This document shows positions 35,745 to 49,639 of a DNA stretch of 64,000 nt, piece after piece (position 1 is the stretch's first letter; every line of letters starts with the position of its first letter). Source of the DNA: Primulina eburnea (lineage: Eukaryota > Streptophyta > Magnoliopsida > Lamiales > Gesneriaceae); contig NC_133102.1 of NCBI RefSeq assembly GCF_022965805.1, positions 5,526,885 through 5,590,884 of the forward strand, given 5' to 3'. The translations under genes were made by a program, and so were the position numbers. The notes under the pieces are model-generated. The model did not search any database. It was not told the DNA's origin and saw only the letters and a list, made by a program, of their open reading frames with translations.

Positions 35745-37073
35745 GCATGAAACCCCTTCGAAAAGCATTGAACTATCGAGAAAAAGGGTCTGAAGAAGAA
35801 AGGAGGAAATCCTTACGCCTTTTCCGAGAAATCCGTCCGCCTGATTTTGAATCCGACTTCGGTATTGAGTTCCTGGCAACGTAGTCTACAACTGGACGTA
35901 AGTTTTACTACGTTTTGACATGTTTTAGAATTATGATATTGTCAGAATTGAATGAAATTCATATATGATGTTCTTGACATATTAGACATCATAGAATCGA
36001 AGTCAGATTAAGAAACAGACTGATTATGGAATTGTTATGAATTTTTAGGGTATATTGATTTATACCAGACAGATTTGAATTGTGATTGGATTACGGATTG
36101 TATTGGATATGAGTTATGGATTGTAACTGTTATCTGGTGATATGGTATTGACGGGGATACTGAGTTTGTACCGTTATGCCGTTGATTTTGAATTAAATCA
36201 AGATTGATCAGATTGTTATTGAATTGAAAGGTATACTGATATGAGATTATTGGTATTGTCATTGCCAGACAGATTGTGAGTTCAGGACTTCGACTGAGCC
36301 AGAAACCGGCGAAAGAAAGGTATAAGTCAATGTGGTATTGGGAGATCGACTTGAGTCGGATTAGATTTGAGTTTTCCTAAATCACATACTTTACTTTATT
36401 GCATTGATATTTGCATTGATTTGACTGATGTACTTATTCTCTGGAATTAGAGATAGCAGGTATCAGATGAGTTATCTTGTGACAGAAGTTCCTGATAGTG
36501 GTGGAATCGCCACGGGAACATTGCACGATATCTCAAGATAATGATATTAGCGATAGAGCTACAGTCCATGACGGATAGGTCAGGACACCAGATGTTTGGT
36601 TATATCGAGTAATAGGAATTGGAATTCTTCTATTACGGAATTCGATATAGGAACACCATATTTGGTTATATCGAGTAATAGGAACGGAGTTCCTTCTATT
36701 ACGGAATTCGATATAGGAATACCACATTTGGAAACCGGGATCCCTAGACTAGGATTGAGTCTAGTCTGAAACGTGGAGTCACGTATATGTCGACATTCTA
36801 TGATTGATTATGTTTCAGATATTGATACATATTTTTGTTACCTGATTACATGCTTTATATTTGTTTATATGATTGCATGTTTCGTTGATTTATACTGGGA
36901 TTATATTCTCACCGGAATTATCCGGTTGTTGTCTTGTCTGTATGTGTACATGACAACAGGTGGGACATGATCAGGGTCCAGGAGATGAGGAGAGATCGTG
37001 ATTAGAGTGGAGGCTCCGGACTTGGATTGTATATAGTGGTTAAACACTTGATAGTAGTTGTTGAACCCTAGTT

Positions 37074-39560
37074 TACCGTCACACACAAATTTTTACCCTT
37101 TTTTTTTTCACTTTTAAAAATGATTTCATTTCGAATTGTAACTAGTTTTACCAGCCCGTTTGAATTTGAAATCATTTGAGGGGATTTTGTTGAATTTTTT
37201 GGAATCCATCAAAATTAAAGATTTTTTTTGAACTATAAATTGGAATTCAAAGTCATTTATTTTAATTTCAATGTAATCTTGTAATAATTAGTTTTTTTCT
37301 TTCTTTCTTTTATAAATATATTTTCGTAATACGGTCGAGTTAACCTATATCTAGAACAAAAAGTAATAATTTTTGACATACAAGTTTTTTTTTCGTGAAT
37401 GAGATCAGATAGGAGATTTGTCTCACAAAAATAACATGCGAGAAGATAATTTTTATGCTATCTTACAAAATATTTTTTAATAAAAAATTAAGAGATTGTG
37501 CTAAATTTATAACTTTAGAAATGGTTCCTTCTTGAGATTTTTCTACTCAATCTTGACTCAATTTTTTTGAAGAAACAATTTTTTATTTTTGAAAATGAAA
37601 TGAGACGATTTCTTCTCTCTCTGTCTCTCTATTTTTTTTCTTTTTTTTTTAAATGAAATGAGACGATTTCTGATTGTCTGCAATTGCACACGAGCACACA
37701 CCCCGATACATTTCCACCGTCGGTTGCCTTTGTTTTGTGGTTGTGTGTGTTCTCTCACTAAAATATTTATCTTTCTCTCTCCTGTGTGTACCACCTGGTA
37801 TTCCGGCGGGAGAGAAGGAAGTGCAAGTGTATAAGTAAACAATTTCCCTGCTTCTACGAAACTGTATGGAAGTGTTCCTTGTCTTTGTTCTTTCCCTTTA
37901 GACCCTCTTCTTCATCATTGACATTTTCTTCTGCTATTTGTTTTGATCTTACCGTTTTAGCGGTTGGATGTCTTCTTCATCGTGCTGATGAGGTACTCCA
38001 TTTTTCTCATCCCTTCTTCAGCCATCTGGTTATGCGATTATGCCGGTTCATTTTTTGTTCCCTGTGTATTTAGGTGGATTTTTCCTTGTATTCTTTCTTC
38101 ATTTGCTTGTTTTTTCTGTTAAATTTTATGGGTTCTTGTTAAATCTTTTAATTCAGTTCGTCTTTGGAGTAAAGTTGCGATCTTTATGTGTTTTACGGTG
38201 CTATGGTTGTACTCTTTTCGTGGATTTCATTTAGTTTCTGCATGCTGTGTGAGATTCCATTTCAAGAGGGTCGTGTTAAATTTTTATCGTCTGTATGGTT
38301 TGGAAATTCGTTAATATATAGTGAACTTATCTGTGTTGCGGTTTGTGGTTGGGTTGACCTTAATTATGTCGTGTAAAGAAGGTGATGTTTTTAGATTAAT
38401 CTGAGTTTTTATTGAGGTGCACTGTGCTCAAACGGACCCAAAAATTATATGTGAGCGTAGTCCACGCCCGATTTTATAAGAGATTAATCTTGTATTTTAA
38501 GAAAATCACAGTGAGGGTGGTATCTGACCATTTTGTGGTTTTAAGTTTTTTAATGCAATATTTTCAATCATGTGCCATGATGCATTTTAGCTGTGGTCAT
38601 TAATTTTGTGACCTGCTCGTCTTTCTTTTATCGTATTTCTTGTTTAATCAATTTGGTAATAGCTTACTCCATTTTTATCCATTTGATATACAATATGCAT
38701 GTGGACCATTGGTGATAGACCTAGGTAACTAAGTCTGCCTGGAATGCTCATACCCCTATTATGTCTAAATATGGCCACTTATTTGTTCAAACAGTCAAAG
38801 AAAGTAATTGGAATTTTGTGTTTGATGCACTGTATTTCTGAACTTGGTAAGACGAAAATATTTCATATTGCTTTTCCTTCATTGCTCTACATTATTCTTG
38901 GCCGGAAGGGGAAGGTCATAGTTTGTATTTAAGGGCATGAAGAAGTTTTTCTGTTTGTAATTCGGAGTAAGAAATTGAACTGGTCCGGGTGGGAGTTATG
39001 AACTATAACATTTGAATAAAAATTACTGATATGTTCATTTTTTGGGTCAGGGTTCGAGCACTTCTGGCTGTTCACACTCTTGTTTGATTTGGAAATTTAT
39101 CTTGTTCCGTCATGCTGTGGTGTTTGAGTAGTTCCTTTATCAAATTCGAATATGTATTATCATATAATTTGAATTATTTTATTTTATTTTGTCTGGTACA
39201 ACCCCTATAAACCTTGATAGGTCTAAGTAACAAAATTTTGTTTTTGGTACTGTTCTATCAATTCCTTTCCATTTATATATGTTGCAAAATCCAATTCAGT
39301 TTTAAGTAAAAATTTCTCATTATTCTTCCGTTCATATGTAATTCATACACTTCATCACAAATATGAAATTGGGTAAAAATTCATGTGATTTAGTAAACAG
39401 AATGGTAACTCCAGCAGTACGAGATCGTTTATCTAATTCGATGACAAATGTACTAATAATGAGATTTTAGATAAATGGTAACTTCAAAATCCATTTTGTT
39501 CTGGACTTACAGATGGAGCTATTGTGATACTCCCTTTCCTTCAATGTTTTATCTTTGTAG
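37074..39560 (+). other. Spacer, MITE relic and 5' part of the MEI2-like gene
   Basis: A decayed MITE relic lies at about 37320-37455. A CT-rich stretch from about 37560 to 38000 (including CTCTCTCTGTCTCTCTA) looks like promoter and 5' UTR of the gene that follows. At least one upstream exon of that gene must lie here, because the exon at 39561 starts inside a codon, but I could not identify it: ATGTCTTCTTCATCG at 37969 runs into stops. Confidence 0.4.
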
Positions 39561-42500
39561 AAAGTGATATTAATGGAGCAATCAACAAAAATTCAGTTGC
39601 TGGTTAGTTGAAGAAACCTTTATCTCCCATTTTTGACTTATCACCATTTGTTATATTTACAAGTATGTTCGTTAATGGATGTTTGAGCTATACATTTTCT
39701 TATATCCCAAGCTTCCTTAATTTTTTCTAAGATCTTTTTTCAGGTTCATCTTATCAATTAAATACCAGTCGATGGAAAGAAAACAACTCATGCAGACTTC
39801 CTATTGTAACTGATGCATATAATTTGTCTAGTGATGGTAGCTTGTTTTCTACCTCGTTACCTATCCTTCAACATGAAAAATGTGAGCCCAAGAAGCAAGC
39901 TACTGACTGCATATTCTTGCGATTTTCCCTTCTATTAAAAGTTTTATGGAAGAGCTTCTTTTGATTTGCAGTTAATTTTAGCGAGCTGGGACAAATTGTT
40001 AGATCAACTGATGGTGGTCTCCATAACCTAAATAAACTTTGTCTGGAAGAAGTTAGGGATCCATTAGAAGATGTTGAATCGAGTAAACTTGGAATCTTTC
40101 TTCCTGGTGATGAAGACAGGCTTTATGCTGGCCCAGAGGATGATTTTGATCTCAATGGGTTGCCAACTCGAGTCGAGGACTTGGATGATGATTTGTTTGG
40201 AAGTGGAGGGGGAATCGAAATAGAATCTGATAATCAAGAGAATCTTGCAAATGGTGTGTCGAGGTTAAGTTCTTCTACTAGTGGTATCAGTGGAAACACC
40301 AATGCTCATAATGGTTTCACAAATGCCGTCAGAACCTTTTCTGGTGAGCACCCATCTGGAGAGCATCCTTCAAGGACTTTGTTTGTTAGGAACATCAACA
40401 GCCATGTTGATGATTCTGAACTTAAGTTCCTCTTCGAGGTATTATTATTTAGATTCCGAAGTCTTTGGAAGTTGCAATGTTCTATCTCTAATTCTCAGTT
40501 GCCACTCCTTGTTTATTTTGGATTAGTGATTACGATTTTGGATATTATACCTGAGTTTTGGACAATATAAAAGATCTTGTATCAGTTGACTTAGTTGGTT
40601 TCAACCGTGAAAGATAAAATTGCATATTTTATGAGTGTTTTTAACTATACATAGATTGGTGGCGTTTTTTTCAAAGCTGGACTTGATCTCCAACATCTTT
40701 TTTCTGAACCTAGAGTTATTGGGAAATGACATTTTGTGTCTCGTCAATTTATTGATTAATTAAATAGTTTTTCAAAGTGATATCAATTTACTCGTGTGAT
40801 GGCAATTGACATTTTCTTAGTTTTTTTTTTTAGTTTATTAGTCTTTCAAGACTCAAAAGTTCGAAAATCATTTGAAATTTCCTTATTACTCTGCTCTGCA
40901 TTCCATGTGCATGTTATTCTCATTTCTGGTTCAGGGTGCATTTCAACTTTATTTTTTATTTAATATAATTGTTTACTTTTAGGATTTTAAATTCGATCGA
41001 AACTGATTTATCATTAATGTTTTGTTGTCCTCCTCCTAATAGCAATATGGAGCTATCAGAAAATTATATACCGCATGTAAGCAAAGGGGGTTTGTTATGA
41101 TATCTTATTATGATATCAGGGATGCCTGTAAAGCAATGAGCTCATTACAAAACAGGCTACTAAGAGGAAGAAATCTTGATATTCATTTCTCGATTCCAAA
41201 GGTTTGAACAAATATACTTTTTTTCCTTGTTAGGACTTAATTTTCGAGCTGTTGACACTATACCGAGTACTGACAACCTTTTTTTGCTACATGCAGAATA
41301 ACCCCTCAGAGAAAGACTTAAATCAAGGAACTCTTGTAGTGTTCAATTTGGATGCATCCGTATCCAAGGACAAACTTCTCAAAATATTTGGAGCTTATGG
41401 GGAAGTTAAAGAGGTAGAATAATGGATCAAGTTAATTTGTTATTTTTACTTTCAATAAAAAAATTTTGTTTGTCAGAGATTCGATGTCATTGATATTGTT
41501 TGCTTAAAAATGTAGATAAGAGAGACCCCTCACAAACAAAACCACAAGTTCATTGAGTTTCATGATGTTAGAGCTGCCGAGGCTGCTCTCAAGGCTTTAA
41601 ATCGGTGTGAAATAGCAGGGAAGCGTATAAAGCTTGAACGTAGCCGACCCGGTGGAGCTCGACAGAGGTAACTTCTCATTTTCTGCTACCTTGGACTTAG
41701 GATCATGAACAGGCCTAACCGAGCTAGGGTCGAGCTCGAACTTTAATGTATTAGGCTTGAGTAAATAATAGTTTTTCTTAATTTTTAAGTATTTCTATGA
41801 TTAACTTACCCTTAGTTTCGTAATAATTAGTTTTTGTTATAAATTATATAATCTATAAATTAATGTTAAAATAATCAAAGATTACTTTCTTGAGTATACT
41901 CCAAACTCGAACTTTAATTCTATGCTTGAGAAAATCAAGCTTGTCAAGCTCAAGCTCGAGATACTTGAACATTTCTTGGGTTGAGCTTGGGCTGAAAATC
42001 TCTTAGATCGAGCTTGAGCTTGAGTATTGAATTTTTCTTGGTTGAGTTGGAGTTGGGTGTTACTGGAGCTCAACTTGGCACAATTGCACCAGCCCTGTAA
42101 ATTGTCATGTTTTTTTTCCACTCATTGTAAGCATTTAATTAATTGACAATCCTCCGCATACTCCATAATGATTGAAATTTCATTTTTTTCCTTCTCCTTG
42201 CATACAGTTTTATTCAGCGACTGAGCCGAGTGCAGGATCAGGAAGAAGGCCGAGCTTCTCGGCATCAAGTTGGTTCACCCATACTCATACCTCCCCCAGG
42301 CATGTTATGTTGTACATTTTTTACAATCGCTTTAAAATGCAAGCCATTTCCCGAGTTATGGACAAGCTTAAAGTTTCCACCGAGTTCTTTGCAGGTGCTT
42401 GGCCATACTTTGGCAGTCCAGTTGAGCATAATCCATTACATAGTTGTGATCAATCATCAAACTTCAGAAGCCTGAGCCCCGTGGGAAGCAATCAATCATC

Positions 42501-44738
42501 TGGTTCACCCTCTCTACTTCTATCTCGGGTTTCAAATCCCGTGAAGATTGCACCTATCGGTAAGGATACTGGAAGAATAGGTCATCTGGATCAGGATCAT
42601 TCTTCTTATCCCAGTACAAAGTTCAGCCTAAGTCCTGGACCAACCTCACCATTTAGTGATTCCCTGCCGTCTAGTGATGGAACACTTTCAGGTTCTGAGT
42701 TTCTTTGGGGAAGTCCCATTATTCAATCAGAGCTTATTAATTCTTCAGCCTGGTCACCATCCTCGAAGGGACATCCACTTCCATCGAGTGGTCATGGAAC
42801 TAGTTTTCTTTATAATAGTCAGCACGGCGCATTTCCTGGCTCACATCTTCATGTGGGCTCTGCTCCATCTGGTTATAAATTAGAAAGGCACTTCGGTTTT
42901 CCCCCCGAGTCTCCAGGAACATCTTACCTCAACCAGGGAGTTTTTGGAGCCACTGATTGTAGATGTAACAACAGGTGTCTTGTACGGAATATAACTGGCC
43001 CAGTGAACCTAGGAGGTACTTTTACCGGTAATTTCACCCAAAGTGGTTCTCCTAGTTCAAGAATGCCGTGGACATCTAGAAATGGCTCGGCATGTTTCGG
43101 AGACAGTTCTTTTGGATGCAAGGGAGCTACCAGCAATGATGAAATAATCAACTGTGTTCAAATTGGAAGGATAGTGAGTGACGTCCAGCTGGATATTAGG
43201 AAACAATATCAATTAGACTTGGAGAAGATTGTCAAAGGGGAAGATAACAGGACTACTTTGATGATTAAAAACATCCCAAACAAGTAAGAGTCAGGAAAAC
43301 ATTCTCTTTGTGAATTGTGATGTTATACCTCAACATACATGCTGTTCCATCCAACTGTAGGTACACTTCGAAGATGTTAATTTCTGCCATTGATGAGACA
43401 GAGGAGGTTATCTATGATTTTATCTATTTGCCAATAGATTTTAAGGTAACTTTTGGTTCAAATTTTTTTCTCTATGTTCACTCGGTGAATCCATCGCAGC
43501 TATGTCATACACTGAGTTTTTGGTCCAGAACAAGTGTAATGTTGGGTACGCTTTCATCAACATGGTATCTCCTTCGCATATCATCACCTTTTATAAGGTG
43601 CGTGCTTCGTTTTCTTGTTTCTTCTTTGGGACTGAAAGGAACAGTTTTCCTTCATTTTGTGTTGCATGATTATATATGATATACTTTGTCCGGATGTATC
43701 ACTATTATTTCCAGCCAGTCACATAACTATAATTATGTTTTATCCCCATAAAATTCCAATCTTTTGGGTAACAAATTATTTGTGAGACGTAACTCTTTGC
43801 AGGCATTTAACGGAAAGAAATGGGAGAAATTTAATAGTGAGAAGGTCGCTTCCTTGGCATATGCAAGAATACAGGGACTGGCAGCTCTCATCTCGAACTT
43901 CCAGAATTCAACTTTAATGAACGAAGACAGGCTATGCCGACCAATTATTTTCAAATCAGAATGCCAAGGGACTGGTGATGTGGTATGCATTATATTCTCT
44001 ATTTAGCACTAATTTCCTCACTCAGCATGGATTAGGTCGTCTCTGAGCATATAAGATAAGTTAATTGGTGAACACCACTTTAGTTTATTAGATAATGGGC
44101 AAATTGAAGAGAGTGATTACATAATCACTTTTAGAAAAATATCTTATCCAACTGAGCTATTTTCTTCTTCGTGAGGTACACTAGTTAAAACCAATTTGAC
44201 TTTTTGAAAGAGAAACTGAAGGAGAAGCTATTAACTCCACAAATTTCGTCTTCTCGTATTTAAACTCAAGGGCCTTTAACAAATCCCCAACCAAACATCA
44301 TTCTTTTTTCCGAAAACCTTCTTTGTCTAAACATACTTAAATGTAATACAGAATGATGCAAAAGATCTGAGATTTTTGTTCATCCATCCTAAATCAAAAT
44401 TCTAGTTCCATCCCTTCTTCAAGCATCCATTTTTACTTGGACTCTGTTTTAATCTGTGCTAAATGTTAGTGTTCTTCATAGTGTAAGGGCTTTTGTTTCT
44501 CACACTTGCTTGGGTTAAATTAGTTTTTGTCTCACTTCCTATTTGGTTTGCACATGCTTCAGTTTCTTTCGTTTGCCGAGTTAGTGGTATTTTTCCACAA
44601 TGCTATATCCGCGGTTATTTTTTGGCTGCGCAGGAACATTTTCCACCTGGAAATCTGAATATTCTCGTACGTCGGCCAGATGGATCTTACACAGGAGATT
44701 TTCTTGACAGCCCGAAGGGCGATCCAGACTCTCAGTAA
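39561..44738 (+). CDS. MEI2-like RNA-binding protein (5' end not resolved)
   Basis: Exons 39561-39602, 39744-39881, 39972-40438, 41043-41201, 41297-41413, 41516-41667, 42208-42299, 42395-43283, 43361-43445, 43529-43597, 43803-43982 and 44634-44738 stay in one phase and give about 831 aa plus a missing N-terminus. An acidic region (LEEVRDPLEDVES, PEDDFDLNGLP, DLDDDLFGSGGG) precedes RRM1 (RTLFVRNINSHVDDSELKFLFE, GFVMISYYDIRDA) and RRM2 (TLVVFNLDASVSKDKLLKIFG, RPGGAR). A Ser/Pro-rich linker leads to the C-terminal Mei2-type RRM3 (TTLMIKNIPNKYTSKML, CNVGYAFINMVSP, AFNGKKWEKFNSEKVASLAYARIQG). Plant MEI2-like proteins act in meiosis and vegetative growth by binding RNA. The intron 42300-42394 appears to be GC-AG. 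Confidence 0.93.
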
Positions 44739-45718
44739 GAAAGTTTCTGCAAAAACGTTGGCAATATTTCTGTTCTACATGTTGTTGTTCATTGTCAAAT
44801 TGGAGTATCAACATTTTATCTATATACAACAGCAGAAAGGGATCACTAATACGTTTATCAGGTTGAAGCGTTGCTACGCCCCTGCTCATCTTTCTACATG
44901 CTTTCTGTTCTTCCAGTTTCTTCTTTTCTTGTTTATATTTGGACACATTCTGTCATTGTAAATGGTAGTGGTTTATAGATGTCAAAAGGGTCTGAAATTA
45001 TGTATATATATATACATTATATATGGGATAGTGTGTTGTTCCAGAATTGTATAGTTGGGGGGCCAAAAACAAACTTTGCACGATTCTTCACATTAATGCA
45101 CATATTTATCAGTCTTTGGTTTGTAGATCTGCTGCCTTGTTTATGTACTTCGTGGTAAGTAACAGAGTGAACAGTTGACTTCACCAATTTTAAGAAATTA
45201 CAAAATCAAGCGAATTGAGTCGAGTAATTGATATTCCGAGACTGAACTAATTGAATTTTTAAAGTCGCTGAAACAAAATGTTTAAAACAATTAAAATAGG
45301 CGAATTTTGCAAAAGGTTGGTGAATCCAGTTGTAACTTGTCTGTTTAATGGCTACTTTTAGACTTTGTATTTTTTTTAGGAAACAAGAGAAATTGAGTCT
45401 GTACACCTGAAATTCTTGAATAACAACCAAACTATCTAATAAATTGGATTGCATCTCTGAATTAAATGAATCTGCTTGATCATTTTTATTTGCCTGAAGT
45501 ATCGCTCACCTCTAGATAAAGACAAGGGCCACTCTTGCATGATTCAAAAATATGGGAATTGTACGTTTACTGCGTAATAATGAGGTCGTTGTTAAATGAT
45601 ATCAAGCAAGTACCACTGGATAGATGGTTAATTGTCAGAACCGCCTCAAAATAAGAGTGCCCCATTGTGCAGGGTAGACAAAGTGTGCCTCTCCCTTTTC
45701 TGTAATTTAGGCAAATCC
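44739..45718. other. Convergent 3' regions of MEI2-like and PRS4 genes
   Basis: 3' UTR of the MEI2-like gene up to perhaps 45150, then AT-rich sequence with the 3' UTR of the minus-strand PRS gene. No separate gene seen. Confidence 0.5.
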
Positions 45719-48659
45719 TCAGATTTGGAGAGCATCGGCTATGGATCCCGCGAGACTCAAGACTTCGAAAGGTGGCTTATTAGAGATGGCATTCACAGTG
45801 TTCATGCAAGAATCCGTGATCCAGAAATGGGTGAACGCCTTCTCCAAGTCTGCTAAGAATGTAGTAGTCAGCCACAAGATAATTGGAAGAGAGTCGCTGA
45901 AACTAAAAAACACACACGATACCTTCACTCTTGTGAACAAAGCGATCCCAAGACTTCTTTGGAAACACGGCATGAGTTACGTAGGCACTCACCTTTGCTG
46001 CACCGTGAGAAGCCAACACTTTCTGACAGTCAAAAAACAATAGCAATATAACAAAAAGAAATAACATTTTTGAGTCATCACAAATACATTGCCTACGGAA
46101 TTTAACGTTGAAGGAGTGATTACCAACAACCATATGGTTGAAGCGATATTACCACTACCTTGATGAGGAGATGTGGTGGGTTTCAGTCTCGAGTTTCAAA
46201 CCCACTTATGATTCTCTTCCCGAAACAAGAAAAAAATAATTAGAACAATATTGAAACTCGTGAGTCTTTTTTTTTCCTGAGGAGAAACTCGTTAAGTCTT
46301 TTGAACAACTAGTCTATAGTAAATATATTTATACATCAATTTTGCTCCAGCCAAGTTTTTATATAAGCTATTCAGCTTGGCTCAAGTTCAAGAACTAAAT
46401 GATGAGCTGGTAATGTTGAGCTCATTTTATCATAGTCGAACATGGGACATCAGACATCATAATCCTTTTCTTGCTTGCTAGAACTATAGCAATATCAAAT
46501 CACAATTGACTAACTTTGAGCAATATTATGCAAAAAAAATTAACGGTAAACAAATTTCAAAGGCAGCTAAGCTGAGGTTAATACGTTGGAAAATCATACT
46601 CTAGCCAAAATTAAGAGAGAGTCAAGAAAGAACACCTGACACTCAATTAGGGTCCCACCAGATTGCACCAAGTCATCAACAATGACAACATGGCATCCAG
46701 ACGGATTACCCTCTTTTATCCTAACTATTCTTTTGTCCCCTTCACGAACCTTGTTGCAAATAACCTGTGCCAAAAATAAGACATAAGCTCCAAAAAATAT
46801 GATATATAATGAAAAACTACAGTGTGGCATTTTTAATTATTATAACCAACCATAGGAAACTGATCCAACAGCTTGTGGAATCGTTTCCAAGCTCCATCAT
46901 CTGGAAACGCAACAACTATCTGGTAAAAGAAGGTTAAGTTGGAAATAAGTATAATACAGTTAAAAGATGAACTAAATGGTTTCTTGACACTCTAAGACGC
47001 CATTATTAACTAACTTAGGAAATAAGGAACCCGCCTTCTCAGTTTCAGGAAGCCGGTGAAGCCGCTGCTTCAAGAGTGGGATCCCAGTCTCAAACAAGGG
47101 CAAAATAGTGTCGCTAAAATAAAATCTTTCCTGTGGAAATGAAAAGATGAAAGAAAACTACGTTTTTCAGTATCAAGTTAAGAGAAGGAACCATTTCTGA
47201 ATCAAATTATTTCAAGAAACAGAGTACATAGTTCTGAAATGGTCAGAAATAAACAGAAGTATGTGATAAACTATAAGTGACAAGAATACCACTATGATCG
47301 AAAATAACCTGCAAAGCATGTATATCATAGATAACTAAACTGGTGGGACCACCCCTTGAGATAGGAATGTTTGATAGCATTCTAGCCAAGGTAAATGCTG
47401 TGGCAACATCTCCTTCCTCTTCAATTCTTTCAAAGGAACCAGTTGGAAAGAAAGGTAGCACCACAGTAAACGACGCAGCAAACAACATAGGAAGTGCATA
47501 GATCACCGAAAGCTGTTCAAAAATTACTGCAGTTGAACTGAAAGATGCTAAAAAGGCAACATGCTGGCCTCGAATGTCATGTGCATTCTTTATGAAAAGA
47601 TTTGGAAATCCATCATCGAAGCTCCTGTTACACAGTCAAATTCAAGGTAAACTAAACCAGATAAAGCCTTACGCTGTACTAAACATAATTTACAATAGTC
47701 AAACGTCACAAGCATTTATGTACAGATATTTTGGGATTAACATAATCTATTAGATAACTATTATTGACACAATTGTCATGAGTAAAATGAAATAAAGGTA
47801 GGTGCTGGAATATATGAAAAAACTGACAATCATCGCATAGTTCGTGTGCCAAAAACCATTTACGACCAATTTTCAAGACAAAACTAATTCCCCTCAAAAC
47901 CCAAAATAGATTTCTTGTCCAAATCTTTTGCTACTAAAATGATTCACCGAAAAGGGATTAGTGACACTATCGTTATGAGCAATAGGAGATCAGGCAGATG
48001 CCAGAAGTTATATTAACGCCACCACGGTGATCAACATCAGCAACTTTCCTAGGCTATCTCATGCCGTCAATTAAAAACTAGGACTCGCGATAAACGAAGT
48101 TACTCCAAGGAAAATTGTAGCCTGTGGGCTTGAGCAATCTTTATTACAGGAGCATTTTTGCAAAAATCAGAGCTTCCAATAAAATCTTCTCCGTTACTTT
48201 TTAACAAAATTTCCAGTGGACTCGGCACAAGTAAACGAGCATAGAAGACTATAAATAACAAGAGCCATCTCCTCATAAGTCATAACCATAATGCAAAAAA
48301 ATCCGTACCCCAAAAGTTTTCACTAAAGGAAATGTGACCCATTTCAGAATAAACAAAGGATTTTCTTTTTCAAAATCAAAAGAGTTAAAAACTTCAAAAA
48401 CTAAACAAATATTGTTGTATCCGAGGAGCACTGAGCCTAAAAAAAAGAGAGAACATAACAAACACACCCACAAAAAAAAGAGACAGCTATTGAAACTGAA
48501 ACTCCACGTCCCCTGCATCACCAAAGAAAATCTCTTAGTGTACCTCCAGTTAATGGATTGAAGCCGAATGAGGTCCGATTGAGTAGCTACGTTACGCGCC
48601 AATTCCTCAGCCTCCTCACAGTAGAAGAGGAACACTTGCTTCTTCTTTGGTCTCTCCAT
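45719..48659 (-). CDS. PRS4: Ribose-phosphate pyrophosphokinase (PRPP synthetase), PRS4 type
   Basis: Minus-strand exons in order: 48659-48544, 47624-47309, 47130-47035, 46919-46851, 46764-46636, 46022-45923 and 45849-45719; 957 bp, 318 aa. The start is the ATG of [23 protein letters not shown]; an upstream in-frame reading lacks another ATG. It makes PRPP from ribose 5-phosphate and ATP for nucleotide, histidine and tryptophan synthesis. Landmarks: [63 protein letters not shown], the PRPP-binding [14 protein letters not shown], and the C-terminus [16 protein letters not shown]. No transit peptide, so probably cytosolic like Arabidopsis PRS4. Intron 3 (47034-46920) is best explained by a GC donor. 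Confidence 0.94.
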
Positions 48660-49407
48660 CTCTTCGATCTTCTTCCTCGCGAGGTGCCTGAAAGTCACTT
48701 CCGCCGGCACAGGGGAGGGGAGAGTGAGATGTCTGCGACTGCGAAGAAGGCCAAATTTGGAGAATAGTTTTAAAAATGGTTTGAGAGATTAAAAAAATAT
48801 GAGATGATCAATTTATCTATATTTATAAGAATAAATAATATTTTTATTATAAAAAATTAATATTTTTTTTGTATTTGAGATTCGTTTCACAAAATTTTTT
48901 ATTTTTCAATCGGACACAAATGTATCAGATTATCAAATCAACTAATAATTGTTTTATACTTACAACATTCTTCTAATTGTGCCAATTAATCAGAGTACTT
49001 TACATACGCATTCCCTTTTTGATTTCAAAAATTTCAAGTTTTGGGGATCAGTTTGTCCTATCAATCAAGCTTATGAAAATATTATCTGTTGTGTCAATTT
49101 AGAATTTTCACAAATAATCAACAAAATTTGGTCCTATTTTCATTCCCAATTCATATTTTAATTTCAAATTTGAAGGAACATATGCATCAGTTCTAAAAAA
49201 TTTGGGCTGTCATATCGGAAATTTCATCATACCATAAGTTTTGGAAGGTATGAAGAACCCTGAGTATACCCGATTGAGTGAAAAGTTACCAAAACAAGAT
49301 CTCTACAAACTTAAAGAGATATAGTCAAGCTATGGAATTTGTTGCTGTTGTTAAGGAACAATTCTAAACCATTTTTAGCCCTATAAGGGTATGCTAATGT
49401 CAATAAA
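48660..49407. other. PRS4 promoter region and AT-rich spacer
   Basis: 48660-48770 is more GC-rich and probably holds the PRS4 5' UTR. The remainder is AT-rich and without recognisable genes. Confidence 0.45.
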
Positions 49408-49589
49408 GGCAAAAACTTGTGTGAGACAGTCTCACGGGTCATATTTGTGAGACGGATCTATTATTTGGATTATCCATGAAAAAGTATTACTTTTTATGCT
49501 AAGAGTATTACTTTTTATTGTGAATATGGGTAGGGTTGACCCGTCTCACAAATTAAGATCCGTGAGACGGTCTCACATGAGACTCACTC
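49408..49589 (-). mobile_element. MULE-like MITE, copy 7
   Basis: 182 bp, inverted. A perfect 9-bp duplication GTCAATAAA flanks it (49399-49407 and 49590-49598). Near both ends is the palindromic GTGAGACNGTCTCAC. Confidence 0.88.
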
Positions 49590-49639
49590 GTCAATAAATG
49601 AGCCTACTTACTTCATCTATCAAACAACTATTATAGAAT

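Larger units (their letters stand above)
35573..37073 (+). mobile_element. Truncated family A LTR, copy 3
   Basis: Shares with copies 1 and 2 the inverted-repeat array, the segment CTTACGCCTTTT...ATCCGTCCG, the ACTGGACGTAAGTTTTACTA site and the stretch up to GAACCCTAGT. Both ends are missing: the TGTAAGGCCC start and the last 130-150 bp with the GTCCCCACA end. It carries two units of a roughly 65-bp repeat (GGTTATATCGAGTAATAGGA...; 36600 and 36663), like copy 2 but unlike copy 1. Confidence 0.8.

Noticed and set aside
42301..42394. Reading the MEI2-like exon straight through 42300-42394
   Set aside because: Either frame departs from the family pattern or meets a stop; removing the segment restores the expected PPG-AWP...FGSPVEHNPL region in phase.
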